A DNA stretch of 64,000 nucleotides, from NCBI GenBank assembly GCA_003254905.1, contig QANU01011218.1:26433-90432 (forward strand). The letters are read 5' to 3'. Shown piece by piece: positions 49,979 through 61,883 of the stretch (position 1 is its first letter; each line of letters starts with the position of its first letter). Under the pieces are notes generated by a model, which did no database searches, had not been told where the DNA came from, and saw nothing but the letters and a program-made list of their open reading frames with translations. The translations under genes and the position numbers were made by a program. The DNA comes from Nissolia schottii (lineage: Eukaryota > Streptophyta > Magnoliopsida > Fabales > Fabaceae).

Positions 49979-52900
49979 TCATACTCCGAGCTTTTCCAAA
50001 TCTTTTGCAGCCTGGCTTAATGCTTCGAGACACATTTTCTTCACCTATATCGAAGAATTTGACGGGGGAAAAGCCATATTAGTTGACATTACTATGATAT
50101 GGAAAGAAAATATAATCATAAATAGAAAACAATGCAAATCATTCCAATTTCAACATTACTAAACACCTGGACAAGGGTGAAAGATGTGTAAAACAACACA
50201 AAGTCCAGAAAGCAATTGTGTGCAATTCAAGCAACAAAGATTGCATTACCCCAAGTTTGTCTTCCTTTGCTCTATGGAATGACGGAAGGGCGCGAAATTC
50301 CTCAGTGAGACGAATACACTCTTGAATATTTTCAGGAGAGACAAAATCTAGGGCAACCTTTATGCATGACTGCCAAAAGAACATAATAAGAAAAAGAAGG
50401 CGAATAGCATCGCAACCGGAAAAAACAATAAACATGTCACTGTTTGATAAACATAAGCGCGTGTTTGGAATTGGGTAAAAATGGGGGAAAGCCTTTCATT
50501 GGTGAGATTTAAAAACACTCTAGGCATGATTTAAAAATGCAGCACCACACGAATTAGCCGCAACATAAAATTGGATAAAGACATGTATGAACATTATATT
50601 TGGAATTAACAAACCTTCAAGTTTCTAACTTGATGGGGACACCCGGCAGGTATAAAAACAGCCTCGCCAAGGTTTTGTACAAAAGTCCAAGGTTCAACTC
50701 CTGCAACAGAGACCTCGCATGCATAAATGGGAAGATGATGAAAGACTATATATTAGGCCATAAAACAAACTGAGATAGAGTACTAACCAAATTCTTCCTT
50801 GAGCTTCCTCTTATGATCAGAAGTCAGAATAAAACATTGATCATGAATGGGGTGAAAAACCTATAAAATGAATATATATTTAACAATTGAAACTATCGCG
50901 ACAAGTTGTGAAGATATTCAAATAAAATTAACACTTGAATTGAATTCAAAAATTAATTTCTATGCTGCAAAACACCCAATTTTATGACAAAATCATTAAA
51001 AACGGTCCATTGCAAATATATTTTGTTTAAACAAAAAGAAATTTTGTTATGTTGAGATTTGTTCAATTATTAATCAAACAAATCGAAAGGAAGCCCGAAA
51101 ATAATTTTACTTTTCTTTTAGTTTATAGAGGAATTTAGCAATTCAGAAGGTAAAATATGAAAAGGACTTATCTAATTAAAAAAATAAAAAATAACCTGAG
51201 ATTTAAAAACATGTAATTTTAAAAACAGCAAATTACCTTCTCAACTTGAGAACAATAGAGATGCCTGAATTCCCTATAGTGCTTTCTAAGGTATTCCTCA
51301 AGCTTCGGCACATCTTGTCTCCGAAAAATATCCCAAACAGCACCTCTCCTTTCTCGTCCACTTTGAACAATACCGGAATCCACAGGTTGATAACTACAAC
51401 CCTCACTCCCAACAAGTATATTACCTTCTTCTGGCTTTATAATTCTAGCAGCTTCATTTTCCAATGACACACCTGAAATTTCTACTATTTTGTTAGCAAT
51501 GACATCATGCACTGCATCATTTCTTCTCCTACTAACTGAAGAGATAAAATCTTCCTGACCACCTTCAACTTTAATATCCATAACGCCACACTGATTCTCT
51601 TTAGCTTCAGCACCCAACACATTAGCATCATGAGTATTGAGCTCTTTATCATCCTCCTTCATGTCAGCACTAGTAGCAGTTCCTGCACTTGAAGAATTTG
51701 AGTTGACGTTCTCAGGCAATACAAGAGCACCTGCTAGAACTCCAACTTCAGGTGTAGAAGAGTTTGGTTTCCCGTTAGAAGTCACGGCCTCATCATTTGG
51801 CAGTTTAGCAGCTGCAGGGTTTCTGCAGGACCCATTATTTTCCATTTTTGACAAAGCATCTACCGCATAATCATCTTCCTGCTGAAACCCAAATAGTACC
51901 CTTCTGTCTTTAGCAGCATGCTGTTGTTTCAATGTCTCTATTATGGAGAGATGTTTAGGAGTAAAGGTCACTTCCTCAGTATGCATCAAGATATTTACCT
52001 AGACAGCAATAAAATCAGATAATCAATAAGATATGTGCAGAAGCAGGAGACTGGAATTTCAGAGTCTGTTTGCTTTCAGCAAATGTTTTCTAATACAATT
52101 TCCGGTTTCCACTAACAATTACATAAACACCACCTTATCATTCTGTTACCACATCCCTTCACAAAATTCGAGAAAAGAAGAAACATAATGAAGGGGAAAA
52201 AATAGCATTTTTGTTATTAGTGAAAACATTCAATATAAAATGAAAACAGAAAACAAACCAAATAGGCCCTAATTTTCAAGCCACAATTGAGAGAGGTTCT
52301 TACATAGACACAAGTATAACAACTCATATTCAAGGTCCATTGGGGAAATAACTTATTTAAGCGCTTATGTAAAGTAACTTTCATAAGGTATGTTGTGCAC
52401 AGATGCTTAGCAACAAGCTAGATATTTAACTTATAAAAAAAACACTAAAAATGACTTATGGGAAATTAATAACTTGTTTAGCAAAACAGGACACAAAGTT
52501 AGAAAAACGACTTTTAACTTCTAGAAAGTTAATAAAAGTCATAAGTGGTGTTATCGAAATGGACCCTTAAACACACTAAAAAAATTGTGGGTCCCACTAG
52601 CTGTATTCAAGCTATGCTCGCATGTTAATTGGTCCCCATCAACTTTGTGGGTTTGTGGGTGTGCTATTCAATCATTAAATATGAAGAGTTGGAATTGTGC
52701 CTTCACAAAAGATTTTTTCACAAATGACAATCAAAATTTCGTTATTTACAACTCCCATCTATAGGTTTATAATATAATAAACAACAAAGTCCAAGGCTAG
52801 TTGTAACACTATTTAAGTATTTATGTCTATCATGTTTGATACTCCCCCTCTTTTAAAATAAGTGTCCATTTTTGGACATCACAAGAATTAAGGAAAAATA

Positions 52901-55900
52901 TAAATGTTATTGGAATTAGTAAAAAAAAAATAATATTTGAATGGACAAAAATACCCTTATTAAAAAGAAACATACTCCGCTAATGCATTTCATAACTACA
53001 CTTAAAATAAGGGCATTATTGAGAGAGAAAAAAATTAATGCTACCTTGAAATATGAGTTAGGACAAATATTTTGAAATGGAGGGAGTAAAATGCAACCAA
53101 CATTCAACAACTCAGCTTCTGGTCAAAGCAATCAATAACATATACTCTGAATGTTAAGCATTCCAATTGGGGGTAGCTATTCAATCATTTCCCTTCCAAT
53201 CTAACCAGCCATAGACCCAATCTAATCTATCCATTAGCGTGCTGGTTTTTAACAGACTCAGTTGTCTAAGGTCATGTTGGGTAAATAACTTAATTAAGGT
53301 CTTGTGCAAAAAGAGCTTCTCACAAAAGATCTTTTATGAAAAAGTACTCCTTCCCTTTCAAAATAAGTGTCCATTTTTTAAAATCACATGAATTAAGGAA
53401 AGATCGTAAATGTTATTGAAAATAGTAAAAATTTATTTGAATGGACAAACATACCCTTATTTAGAAAGAAGCATACTCTACTAATGAATTTAATGACTAC
53501 AATCAAGTTAAGGATATTGTTGGAAAAAAAACAACTAATGCTACCTTGAAATATGAGTTGGTCAAAAATTTTCAAAACCTAATTTAAAAATAAAATTGAA
53601 CATATTATGAAAGGGACAAAGTAACTTATGAATAAGTTTTTAGGTGTTTGAATGTGTAGCAACAAAAGTGATTGTTTTAAATGTAGTGGTAGTTCCTAGA
53701 AAACCAAAAAGCACTAAAATAATTTTGGGAAAGCAGTAGTTGTAGAACAAATTTAACCTAAACATATACAAAACAACTTTTGATCATTGAAAAGTTTTAA
53801 AAAAAAAGAAAAAAGTCATAAGTAGTGTTATCAAACTCATCCTAAATCCAATATACACTGGATAGATCATGGATAATTCGCAATCCATCAAGACAAAAGG
53901 AAAAGTTTTAAAATATAACTTTAAATGGATGGGCCGAATATCCATCCATAAAAAATGATTAATGGATAGGTTGGATAGTTATTTATTTGATTGGTCATGG
54001 ATTAATGATTTGTTTTTGAGCCATCAATTTTCATCCTATCCAAAAGTGATCCAATTTATCCATTACCACCCCTAATTTCAGCTAACATCAACATTTCAGG
54101 TTCATCAACATAATATGCTGCCCTATATGATGGCGACATACCTGGATGAGCTGCTTTGGTTGGACTAATGTCTTTGTTGAGCTTGAATGGCAATTCCACA
54201 AAGAACATCTCATTTTCCAAAGTGGTTTTGGATGAGAAAAAAGGTCATGGCTGTCGGATACAAAGATATTCGAGGCCAATCTCCAGAGTAGCAAGTTGGT
54301 TTGAAACATTAACTTAAAACCTTCTGTACTCGATTCGAGACCAAGCAAAAAACATCAACAGAACAATAGCTAATGAAAGAGAAAAAATCCATAAAGCAAA
54401 GTTTTCCAATCTCTCAACATATTTGAGAGCAATCCTGCTAAAGAGATTATGAGCAATATACAACATATGCCACTACCTTAAAGTGTTTTGACATCAAAAA
54501 GCTCCACTAATCACACAATTGACAATTCTTCTTCCAAAATTTCATATTGGTAGCCCGCACTTGTACCTCTTCCTTTATACTTGAATAAGGATGTATTTGT
54601 TTGCTTGCACACACAAGAAGCACAGTAGCTGATACGCCAAAAGTTGACAGAGTAACAACGGTTGCTATAAGGCAAAGTACATTGAAGATTAGTTCAAACA
54701 ACATGATTTGGTCATGGTTACTTGTCAGAGCAAGTATTTTATTCAACTCATCATAATTAGATTTAGATTCTAGAGAAGTTAAATCGTCATGAAAAAGATA
54801 AGATTTAGGAACAACGCAGCCCTTATTTCTGTGTTGCAAGGCAGGCATTTTTCTTTGGAACATTCTTGGGAATTTTAGGAGCACAAGGCATGTCCTACTC
54901 TACAGCAGTTATTGCTAGTTTGATTGAAGGCTTTTGGCAAAAGCAAGACGACCAAATTCTGCAACACTTGCAAGTATGCTATACTTTGGTGCATTAGGTT
55001 GAGGCAGAATGACAAGAATAGGGTTAGTAGAATCTATAAAGATGTGTTTCCTAATTTAATTAGAACTAAGAGCAAGTATCTTTACTAATAAAGGGGTAGG
55101 AGACTTTTACCCACCCCTTAGTCACATTACTATTTTTCTTTTACACCCCTCTTTATATATTTTTTGCTCTGTTATACCCCTCTATATTAATAGGTGGTTA
55201 TTTTTTCTCAATAACTTCTCTCACAAAATAAAACTGCCGGTTCTTTCTTCCCTGGTGCTCTTGGGGCACTACTATAAATAGAGTAGTGATTTGTCTTCTC
55301 TACCAGTACATTCCGTCAAATCAATCTCAATGTCTTTTTATTCAATCTATTCTCACTCCTTACCTGAAAATCCATAATCTCAACATTGTATCAGAGTGGT
55401 ACCATCATGTCACAAGTCTATTGCTGAGTTCCCTGAACATCTAGAGTTTTGTTGCCAAGTGTACTCTTCTTCCATTGAACTCACTTTCTCTCTCCTTCTC
55501 TCTTTAGCAAAACTGTTGGTGTTAGATACCCTTGTCCGCATAACTATTCATCTTATAATGGCTGGCTTCAGCACAGATATGTCACGATTGGCCATATGCT
55601 AAACTTGTGTTGCCTGTGTTGAAGTAATCTGCTTAAGGGCAATTTAATTTACACCTTTCTACCGTGTACAAGATGTTCTAGCCAGCCTTCGTCTCAGTCT
55701 TAGGCCGGTGAGTCACTGATAAATTGGCTATATTCGTACCAACTTCCAATCATGAACCATAGCAATGGTGATTCTCTATCTCACTTATGAGTAATGTCGG
55801 TGAAGAATTCTCCACGGCTGTGAAATACACCAGCCTTTGTTTCAATTGCATGGTTTTTGGATCTCCAACATTTTTCCTTGCTGTTTGATGCTTCCACATG

Positions 55901-58900
55901 CTGTTGTGTTTTCTTGAAAATATCATGGGGGGGTTTTCCATAATTTATGCTTTTTATTTTCCAATGAAAGACATCTTATCCTCCAATCATTGTAATTCTC
56001 TTCTTTCTAAATGAATTTCTTTTTGTAAAACAAAAAAAAAAAGACGGTCCAGTGCACAAGGCTCCCACCTAGTGCAGTCTGGGAAAGGTAGATGAATGCG
56101 GTCTTACCCATGCAAGTGGAGAGACTGTTTCCAAGATTTAAACCCGTGATCTTTAGGTTGCAAGACAACAACTTTATCATTGCACTAAGACTTGCCTTCT
56201 AAATAAATTCCATTTTCTATCAGAGGGAAAAAAGAAATGGCATTAAAAGGAGGAAATAACAAACTTCGGACTTAGCAACAATTGGACATACGACAATGCA
56301 AAAGCCTTAACCACAAATGGCTATCATGCATCATGCCTTGCATGACCTTATGGCCACCAAATATAAAGGCAAGGCTCTCTCCGCTGTAAAGAACTACAAA
56401 CTGAGTCAGAATTGTGCAATGAACATCAACTTCTACTTTGTGATCATTTGTTGATAATATAGATATGCAAATTATTTTCTATTCACGGCCTAACATTACT
56501 AAATTCATAATACATACCGCATCCGACATATCACAATGAAGCTTGGTCACAGAATCTCCACGTCCAAGCTCTTCAGCAAAGCCATATGCTATATATGTCT
56601 TTGGCCCCAAGTCAGGTTTCAAAGACTCTTCAGGCAACTTTGTGGCCATGTTAAGAAAGCCAGAGTGAGGATGTGTGTACTCCTTGTAGGGCAAGGCACT
56701 AATAAACTCCAAACCATGACGTGGTAACCTCTGCTCAAATAAATTAGTCGGGGGCCAATCTTTTAGCTTGAGCATCTCAGGCCAATGGTCCCTATGAGTA
56801 CGACCCTCCGAGTATCCCTTGAAAAATTGATGGATATTTATTTCAACCTGTATGTTCACAAGGCTTAATGAAAATATTACTGGTGAAGAGAAAATGTACA
56901 ATATACTCACAAAACATTTAAAGGGACTAAACTAGATGCAGAAGGAATTTTTTACACAAGCATAAAATAAAGGGAAACCATCTTGAAATTTCTAACCCAG
57001 AACATTTACCATATTTACTGGATAGAATGACAACAAACCTAGCTTCAAATAATAGCCATAACTGGGCTCCAAACATCTCAATTTTCAAACAATGCACAGA
57101 TTTTTATAAAGACTATTGACATTTAGAAGTAAATAGTAAATTCCAAATCCAAAGGATCACTTTTGTGAGACAGAGGCTTTTATGGAAGAAAGAGGAAAAT
57201 ATGACATGATACAAAAGAGCGTTCAAATAACCCTACATATCAGACAACTAAACCAAAGGCAAGCCTTGAACAGAGCTGTACATACAAATGCCACATGCAT
57301 TAGGAGCCTGAATTTAAAATAATAATAATAACAACAACAACAACAATAATAATAAAAAACTACAATTGCTTATTCGGAACTAATCTTATGCATAATATAT
57401 AATATGACTGACCTCACACCAATCTAGGCAATCAATTGCTTTCACATTCAAATGTTTGGAACCCTGATGAGGTCTTTCTCGTAATGCACGCCACATCACC
57501 ATTGGCTCCCAACTCAAGCCAGAGGTTAAGTCAAGAGCATTCCTAACAATAACTGGTTCTCCCTTAATCCAATGGCCCTGGAAATGTTCCAGATCCCTAC
57601 ATTTAACATCATTCGCCAAAGGACAATACAAAAAGTTGTCACTTGGGTCTTCTCGAAAAGCAGCTTTTCGCAACTTCTTGTCATTGGAATCATCTTCATT
57701 ATGTGATTGGAAGCAGGAACTGCACTGTGCAGACACTGCGGGCACATCCTCTAGTCTGTGTACTTCTAGTAATCTTTTCACTCTTTCCTTCAACTCTAAA
57801 ATCCGATTTTGTGGAAATAAACACTTCAGCTCAAGATATTTGTGTCCACAACCATCATTATCCTTTGGTGGACAGGGAATAACACCATTTTCCACTGCCC
57901 TCCATATATTCATTGGTTCCACATTGTCGTTGGAGCTTGACGCAGGACAAATGTCTATCGGTTCTTCCTTGCATGAATGCAAATTTGAAGGCTCTCCATT
58001 TTGCAACTGATCATTAGAAATGTCTATAAATTGCTCAACTACTTCCTCTTGCAAGAAATTGCCACGAATTTCCCGGCAACAAGCAATGCAAAGATCATAT
58101 GAACAATTTGGGCAGCTCCTATGAAAATCAACGATAGAGGTTTTGCAGTTGTTGCTGCACATGAAAGTCAATATCAGTAGGTAATTGACAATGAGATGCA
58201 AATATATCAATTCATGATCATTAATACAGAAAGATTGTGGAAAGAAACCAACCAATAAATGCGTTCAAAATTGGAACAAACAACTTGGTTTACTTCTACA
58301 TCTGAAATCGACACCCCTGCCATTAAATCATCAAATTTATCAAGCTAACAGAGATAACAAAATTGCACATATTTTATTCCTTTTTTGGAATCAAAGAAAT
58401 TACATAACAGCCAGTTACACTTTGTATGTAAAAAACATAAAAGATTTGCTTGTGCATGTATTCATTACATTCCATCACTACAGAATCTATAGATAACTTG
58501 GCAAGTCATAATACAAGTAATTCAAATTTAAAACACTATTGTAAGCCATAGTTGGCAGATTTGTAATACCCTCCAAGAAGAATGGTGCATCATATGCCAT
58601 TTGACACCATGTCAAATATGTGATACATGCAGGGTACACTTGGTTCATACGTTTGAGTTATTGGTACATTTTAAAATTTGATAATTTGACAAGATCCTTC
58701 CTGACGATGATCTCTTACATTGGATCAATATGACCAATCATTAATCTATAATTACTAATAAAACCAATACCCTTCTCTCTTCCATAAGATTAAAAGATCA
58801 AAATTTTAGGCATCGCTATAGACATTGTACTACATCTCTCCCCATGGAAGACATGCCTGTTTAAACACAGCCTTATATCGGCATACTGTTTTTGTTGCAC

Positions 58901-61883
58901 TGTGTTAGGAACCCAAATACTTGATCACAGAATGTGGAAAAAAAAAAACTCCACTAAAGCCACTGAAGAGGGCTTCCTCACTCTCAGTTAGAGTAATAGA
59001 AAACAGAAAGACCAAGAACATGATAAGAGATAATGCGAACTCTTGGAGGTGTCTGCTCCCTCCCGCCCCAAAAGGCCCCAAGTCCTCATTCATTAATTGC
59101 CTACCTCTCCTCTAAGTTCTCTTCACATTTATCGACTCACTCACCCATAACAGAATTCTCCTCAGTCCTCACCACCATTTTTCCACTGCCGCACTGACAG
59201 TCTTGTCGTGTTGCAGGTCATTAGCTTGGATTCCATATCTCGCCCTTACTGTACATATGGGCAATTCGACTGCCTTCCTTTCTACCCTTCCTCGTGTGTA
59301 CAACTTAATAGCAAGGGTCTATCAAACTGATGCTAGTGCCATATACAGCACATACCTTTAATTTTTGCTTCAATCTCCATCTCCAACTGCTGCTCATGAT
59401 TAAATTGTTCCAGGAATGGATATAGTGCTTGTACCAAGTGCTTTGAATGCTGAATCTTTTCATCTTGATTTAGAGGCACTTCTGAGTCTCCAGAATCCTA
59501 ATGTGCATAGTTAAACAATCACACATTAATTGTTGCTCACATAAGATAAGAACATTAGTATCCATTTTATAAGTACTAACCGTATGTACACCATTTCTAC
59601 GTAGACATCTCTTGCAGTTACAATAGCCTCGACAACATGGACAAGATTCTGCTATTGCTTCCTCAGACATTGGCGGATACCTATATTAGACAAAAGGGCC
59701 AAATTTCAGGGAGAGGAAGGAAAAAAGAAAATGCCACCCCATCATACAGAGAAAAAAAATCCAATAAGAAATACAAAATCCAGATTACCATACTCATTTG
59801 AAAACATTAAGAGACTCATGAAGGAGCTTCTGACACACTTCCTTGCAAGACACAACAATCAGAAAAGGCCATATTCCAGAAACCTAAAAGGATTAACCAA
59901 ACCATAAAAGGACCCTAGAGGACAATACCCTCAAATGATTAAGACTTCAAATGAGATTTAAATGGCAATGCATTAATGGGTGCTTTTGCCTGTGCTTTTT
60001 TTACAAGAAACAAGAAAAGTACTTTTCCATAATAAACATAATGATAAAAAAAAATAGTTTTGATCATTGTGTATGCACTTTGTTTGGTTTACTACATTTT
60101 CTCATACTTCTATCAAAATTACATTTCACATCTCTCAAAAGTTAAAACAAACAATAAACATGCCTATATCCATTTGGATAAGCTTTCAAAATGACAAACA
60201 AAAATCAATCAGCTTTCAAGTTTTTGTCATTTTTTTAAGAGAGCTGTTTCTGCTTTATACATTAAAGTCTTCAATGTAGTCAACAGTCTTATCAGAATTA
60301 AATCTTAAGTTTACACGAAGAAACCGAGGGGTTTTAAATCTCAATATATGGTTTGAAAAGAAAAATTACCAAAATATGGGTTAAAATTCTGAAATCGCCA
60401 TTGTTCAGGGCGATTTTAGAAAATCGTAAAATTAAAAAAAATAAAAAATTTAAATGTTTGAAATCATCACAGGGAGTGGCGATTTCAGAGTCTGAAATCG
60501 CCACCCCCTATAACGATTTCAGACATTTAAATTTTTATTTTTTTTTTAATTTTACGATTTTCTGAAATCGTCCTGCACAATGACGATTTCAAAATTTTGA
60601 CTCATATTTTAGTAATATTTCTTTTTAACCCATATATTGGGATTTTGTCCCCTTCAAAACCATATAAGAAACCTACAATCACCAAAAACACAAGAAAACA
60701 AAAAGGGCTTTCAAAATGAGAGGAAGTTATTGTAGTGATACCATCTCCGAATACAAGGACCACAGAAGCGTTTGGCCTGGCACTTTTGACAGCGAACGAC
60801 CCTCCTATCGGTACTAAAACACTGATGACACATCTGAGACTCACACAGAGTACTCCCCTTTCCATTTCCATTACCATTTCTATTTCCATTGTTGGACTTG
60901 GAGGAAGACCAAGTAAGCCTCAAGGGTTTAGCACCATCATCACTGTCATCATCATCAAGTGATTGAATCATTCTCATGGTTTTCTCTCTGCTCCAGGTTT
61001 TCCTATCCACTGTTTTTGTTCCTCCTCCTTCCACTTTCATTTCCTTCTTTTCATTGTTCGTCTTCTCGAAAAGCTCCTTTTTGGTACTGCCTCCACCATC
61101 AAGCTTAGTCCTTTTCCTCCTGGGAACAAACTCTTCTAGCCCCTCTCTGGAACCTTCTAGAAACCCCTCGGAGTTTCTCCCCCTTTTACCCAAAACTGGA
61201 ACGCTACTACTTTCATCTCCAAATGAACGAGGCTTGTTGGAATTTCTCACACTCCTTCGATTCATTTTCTGTGAAATAACTTCTTCTTCCTCCTCCTCCT
61301 CCTCCGCGGAACCTTCTAGAACCCCCTTCGAACTCTGCCCCCTTTTATACGAAACCAAAACCCTTCCTTTCTCATCTCCTTGAAATGCACGGGGCTTGGT
61401 GGAACTTGTCACATTCCTTCGATTCTTCTTCAGCGAAATAACTTGTCCTCCTTCGGAACCTTGTGGAACCGCCTTGGAACTTCTCCCCCGTGTACCCAAA
61501 AATCCTTGAAATGCACGTGGATTGTTGGAGATTCTCACACTCCTCCGATTCTTCTTCCCGGCAATAACCCTCTCTTCCTCTTCGGAATCTTCTCCATCAC
61601 CATCATCTTCGGCGGATGACGATTCTTCAGCGTTGTTGCTGCGTCGGGGTTTTATAGTTGTTGATAGGAGCTTCTTATTCTTATTATTCTTGTTGTTGTT
61701 GTTTATCATTTGCTTCTTCTTACTCTTGAAGACATAATCGAAGTAATGATCTTCGCAGAAGCCCTTGCCGTGGATGCGCCAGTGGTGGCACTGCCACGAC
61801 TTGCCGTCGTTACGGCGGCACCGGTACTCGTCCGGCGGTTCGATGAAACGGGGCGATGTTGCTCCTTTCTGTTTCTGGCTCAT
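49979..61883 (-). CDS. JMJ25-like: KDM3-type JmjC histone demethylase with WRC and RING-like domains (JMJ25-like)
   Basis: Eleven exons on the minus strand: 60742-61883, 59581-59680, 59356-59497, 58253-58316, 57413-58154, 56518-56847, 51237-51998, 50788-50860, 50615-50700, 50250-50369, 49979-50044. All are GT/AG and in phase, giving 1208 residues. An N-terminal WRC motif has exact C-x9-C-x10-C-x2-H spacing (about 21-46). A basic, acidic and serine-rich linker follows, then a RING-like cysteine cluster (CHQC to RCLRRNG, about 350-410) and a second Cys cluster (about 470-510). The JmjC domain has iron ligands His834-x-Asp836 (KLHCDMSDA) and His1141 (GCPHQVRN), so it should be active. The family removes H3K9 methylation in nuclei; which Arabidopsis paralogue (JMJ25/IBM1, JMJ27, JMJ29) is closest is uncertain. 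A variable insert of about 190 residues lies inside the JmjC domain, in exon 7. Confidence 0.92.
52334..52566. mobile_element. MITE in KDM3 intron 6
   Basis: About 233 bp. The left end GGTCCATTGGGGAAATAACT and the right end read inward, GGGTCCATTTCGATAACACC, are imperfect inverted repeats, both running into ACTTA motifs. Same family as the interrupted copy at 53270-53842. The target duplication is unclear. Confidence 0.55.
52842..53086. mobile_element. Stowaway MITE in KDM3 intron 6
   Basis: 245 bp with classic ends CTCCCCCTCTTTTAAAATAA and, read inward, CTCCCTCCATTTCAAAATAT. It is flanked by TA on both sides (52840-52841 and 53087-53088), the mariner-type duplication. Confidence 0.9.
53270..53842. 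mobile_element. MITE interrupted by a Stowaway element
   Basis: The left arm 53270-53346 (GGTCATGTTGGGTAAATAAC) and the right arm 53622-53842 (read inward, GGATGAGTTTGATAACACTA) belong to the family seen at 52334-52566. The Stowaway at 53347-53621 sits between them. Confidence 0.6.
53347..53621. mobile_element. Nested Stowaway MITE
   Basis: 275 bp with ends CTCCTTCCCTTTCAAAATAA and, read inward, CTTTGTCCCTTTCATAATAT, flanked by TA (53345-53346 and 53622-53623). It shares interior sequence with the element at 52842-53086 (for example GAATGGACAAA.ATACCCTTAT and CTACCTTGAAATATGAGTT), so both are the same family. Confidence 0.85.
55085..55400 (+). mobile_element. Copia-like LTR end with primer-binding site
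   Basis: A TATA-like CTATAAATAGA at 55272-55282 and an LTR end CAACA at 55385 are followed directly by TTGTATCAGAGTGG. That resembles the initiator-Met tRNA primer site TGGTATCAGAGC of plant Copia elements. No coding domain follows, so it is a remnant. The LTR start is not defined. Confidence 0.45.
56031..56196 (-). mobile_element. Au-type SINE
   Basis: On the minus strand it starts GGCAAGTCTTAGTGCAATGA, contains the B-box-like ATCACGGGTTTAAATCTTGG, then CAGTCTCTCCACTTGCATGG and GGGAGCCTTGTGCACTGGAC, and ends in a T-run. This is the arrangement of the widespread plant Au SINE. Flanks GGAATTTATTTAGAA and GAAATTCATTTAGAA (13 of 15) look like its target duplication. It lies in KDM3 intron 6. 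Confidence 0.8.
60327..60665. mobile_element. Long-hairpin foldback element in KDM3 intron 1
   Basis: 339-bp near-palindrome centred near 60492 (GGCGATTTCAGAGTCTGAAATCGCC region). The two arms of about 165 bp match along their whole length (for example CAATATATGG, ATTAC.AAAATATG, CTGAAATCG and the poly-A/T runs). AAGAAACC flanks both sides (60319-60326 and 60666-60673; 9 of 10 if extended), consistent with a Mutator-like insertion. It is homologous to 31620-31925. Confidence 0.8.

Larger units (their letters stand above)
51999..56517 (-). other. TE-packed intron 6 of the KDM3 gene
   Basis: 4519-bp intron separating the exon that ends in the HxD iron-binding motif from the rest of the JmjC domain. 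It holds at least six recognisable insertions: two copies of one MITE family, two Stowaway elements (one nested), a Copia-like LTR end and an Au SINE. Possible hAT-end sequence lies near 54060-54080 (CATTACCACCCCTAA). The rest, including small open frames at 54088-54884, has no recognised identity. Confidence 0.85.

Noticed and set aside
53160-54078. Possible larger hAT element enclosing the nested MITEs (GGGGGTAG near 53168 and CTACCACCCC-like end near 54070)
   Set aside because: The left end does not align well as an inverted repeat and flanking 8-mers disagree.
54507-54884. 125-residue minus-strand ORF with a hydrophobic segment in KDM3 intron 6
   Set aside because: Faint resemblance to a plant F-box-like family but no convincing motif; more likely debris of an inserted sequence.
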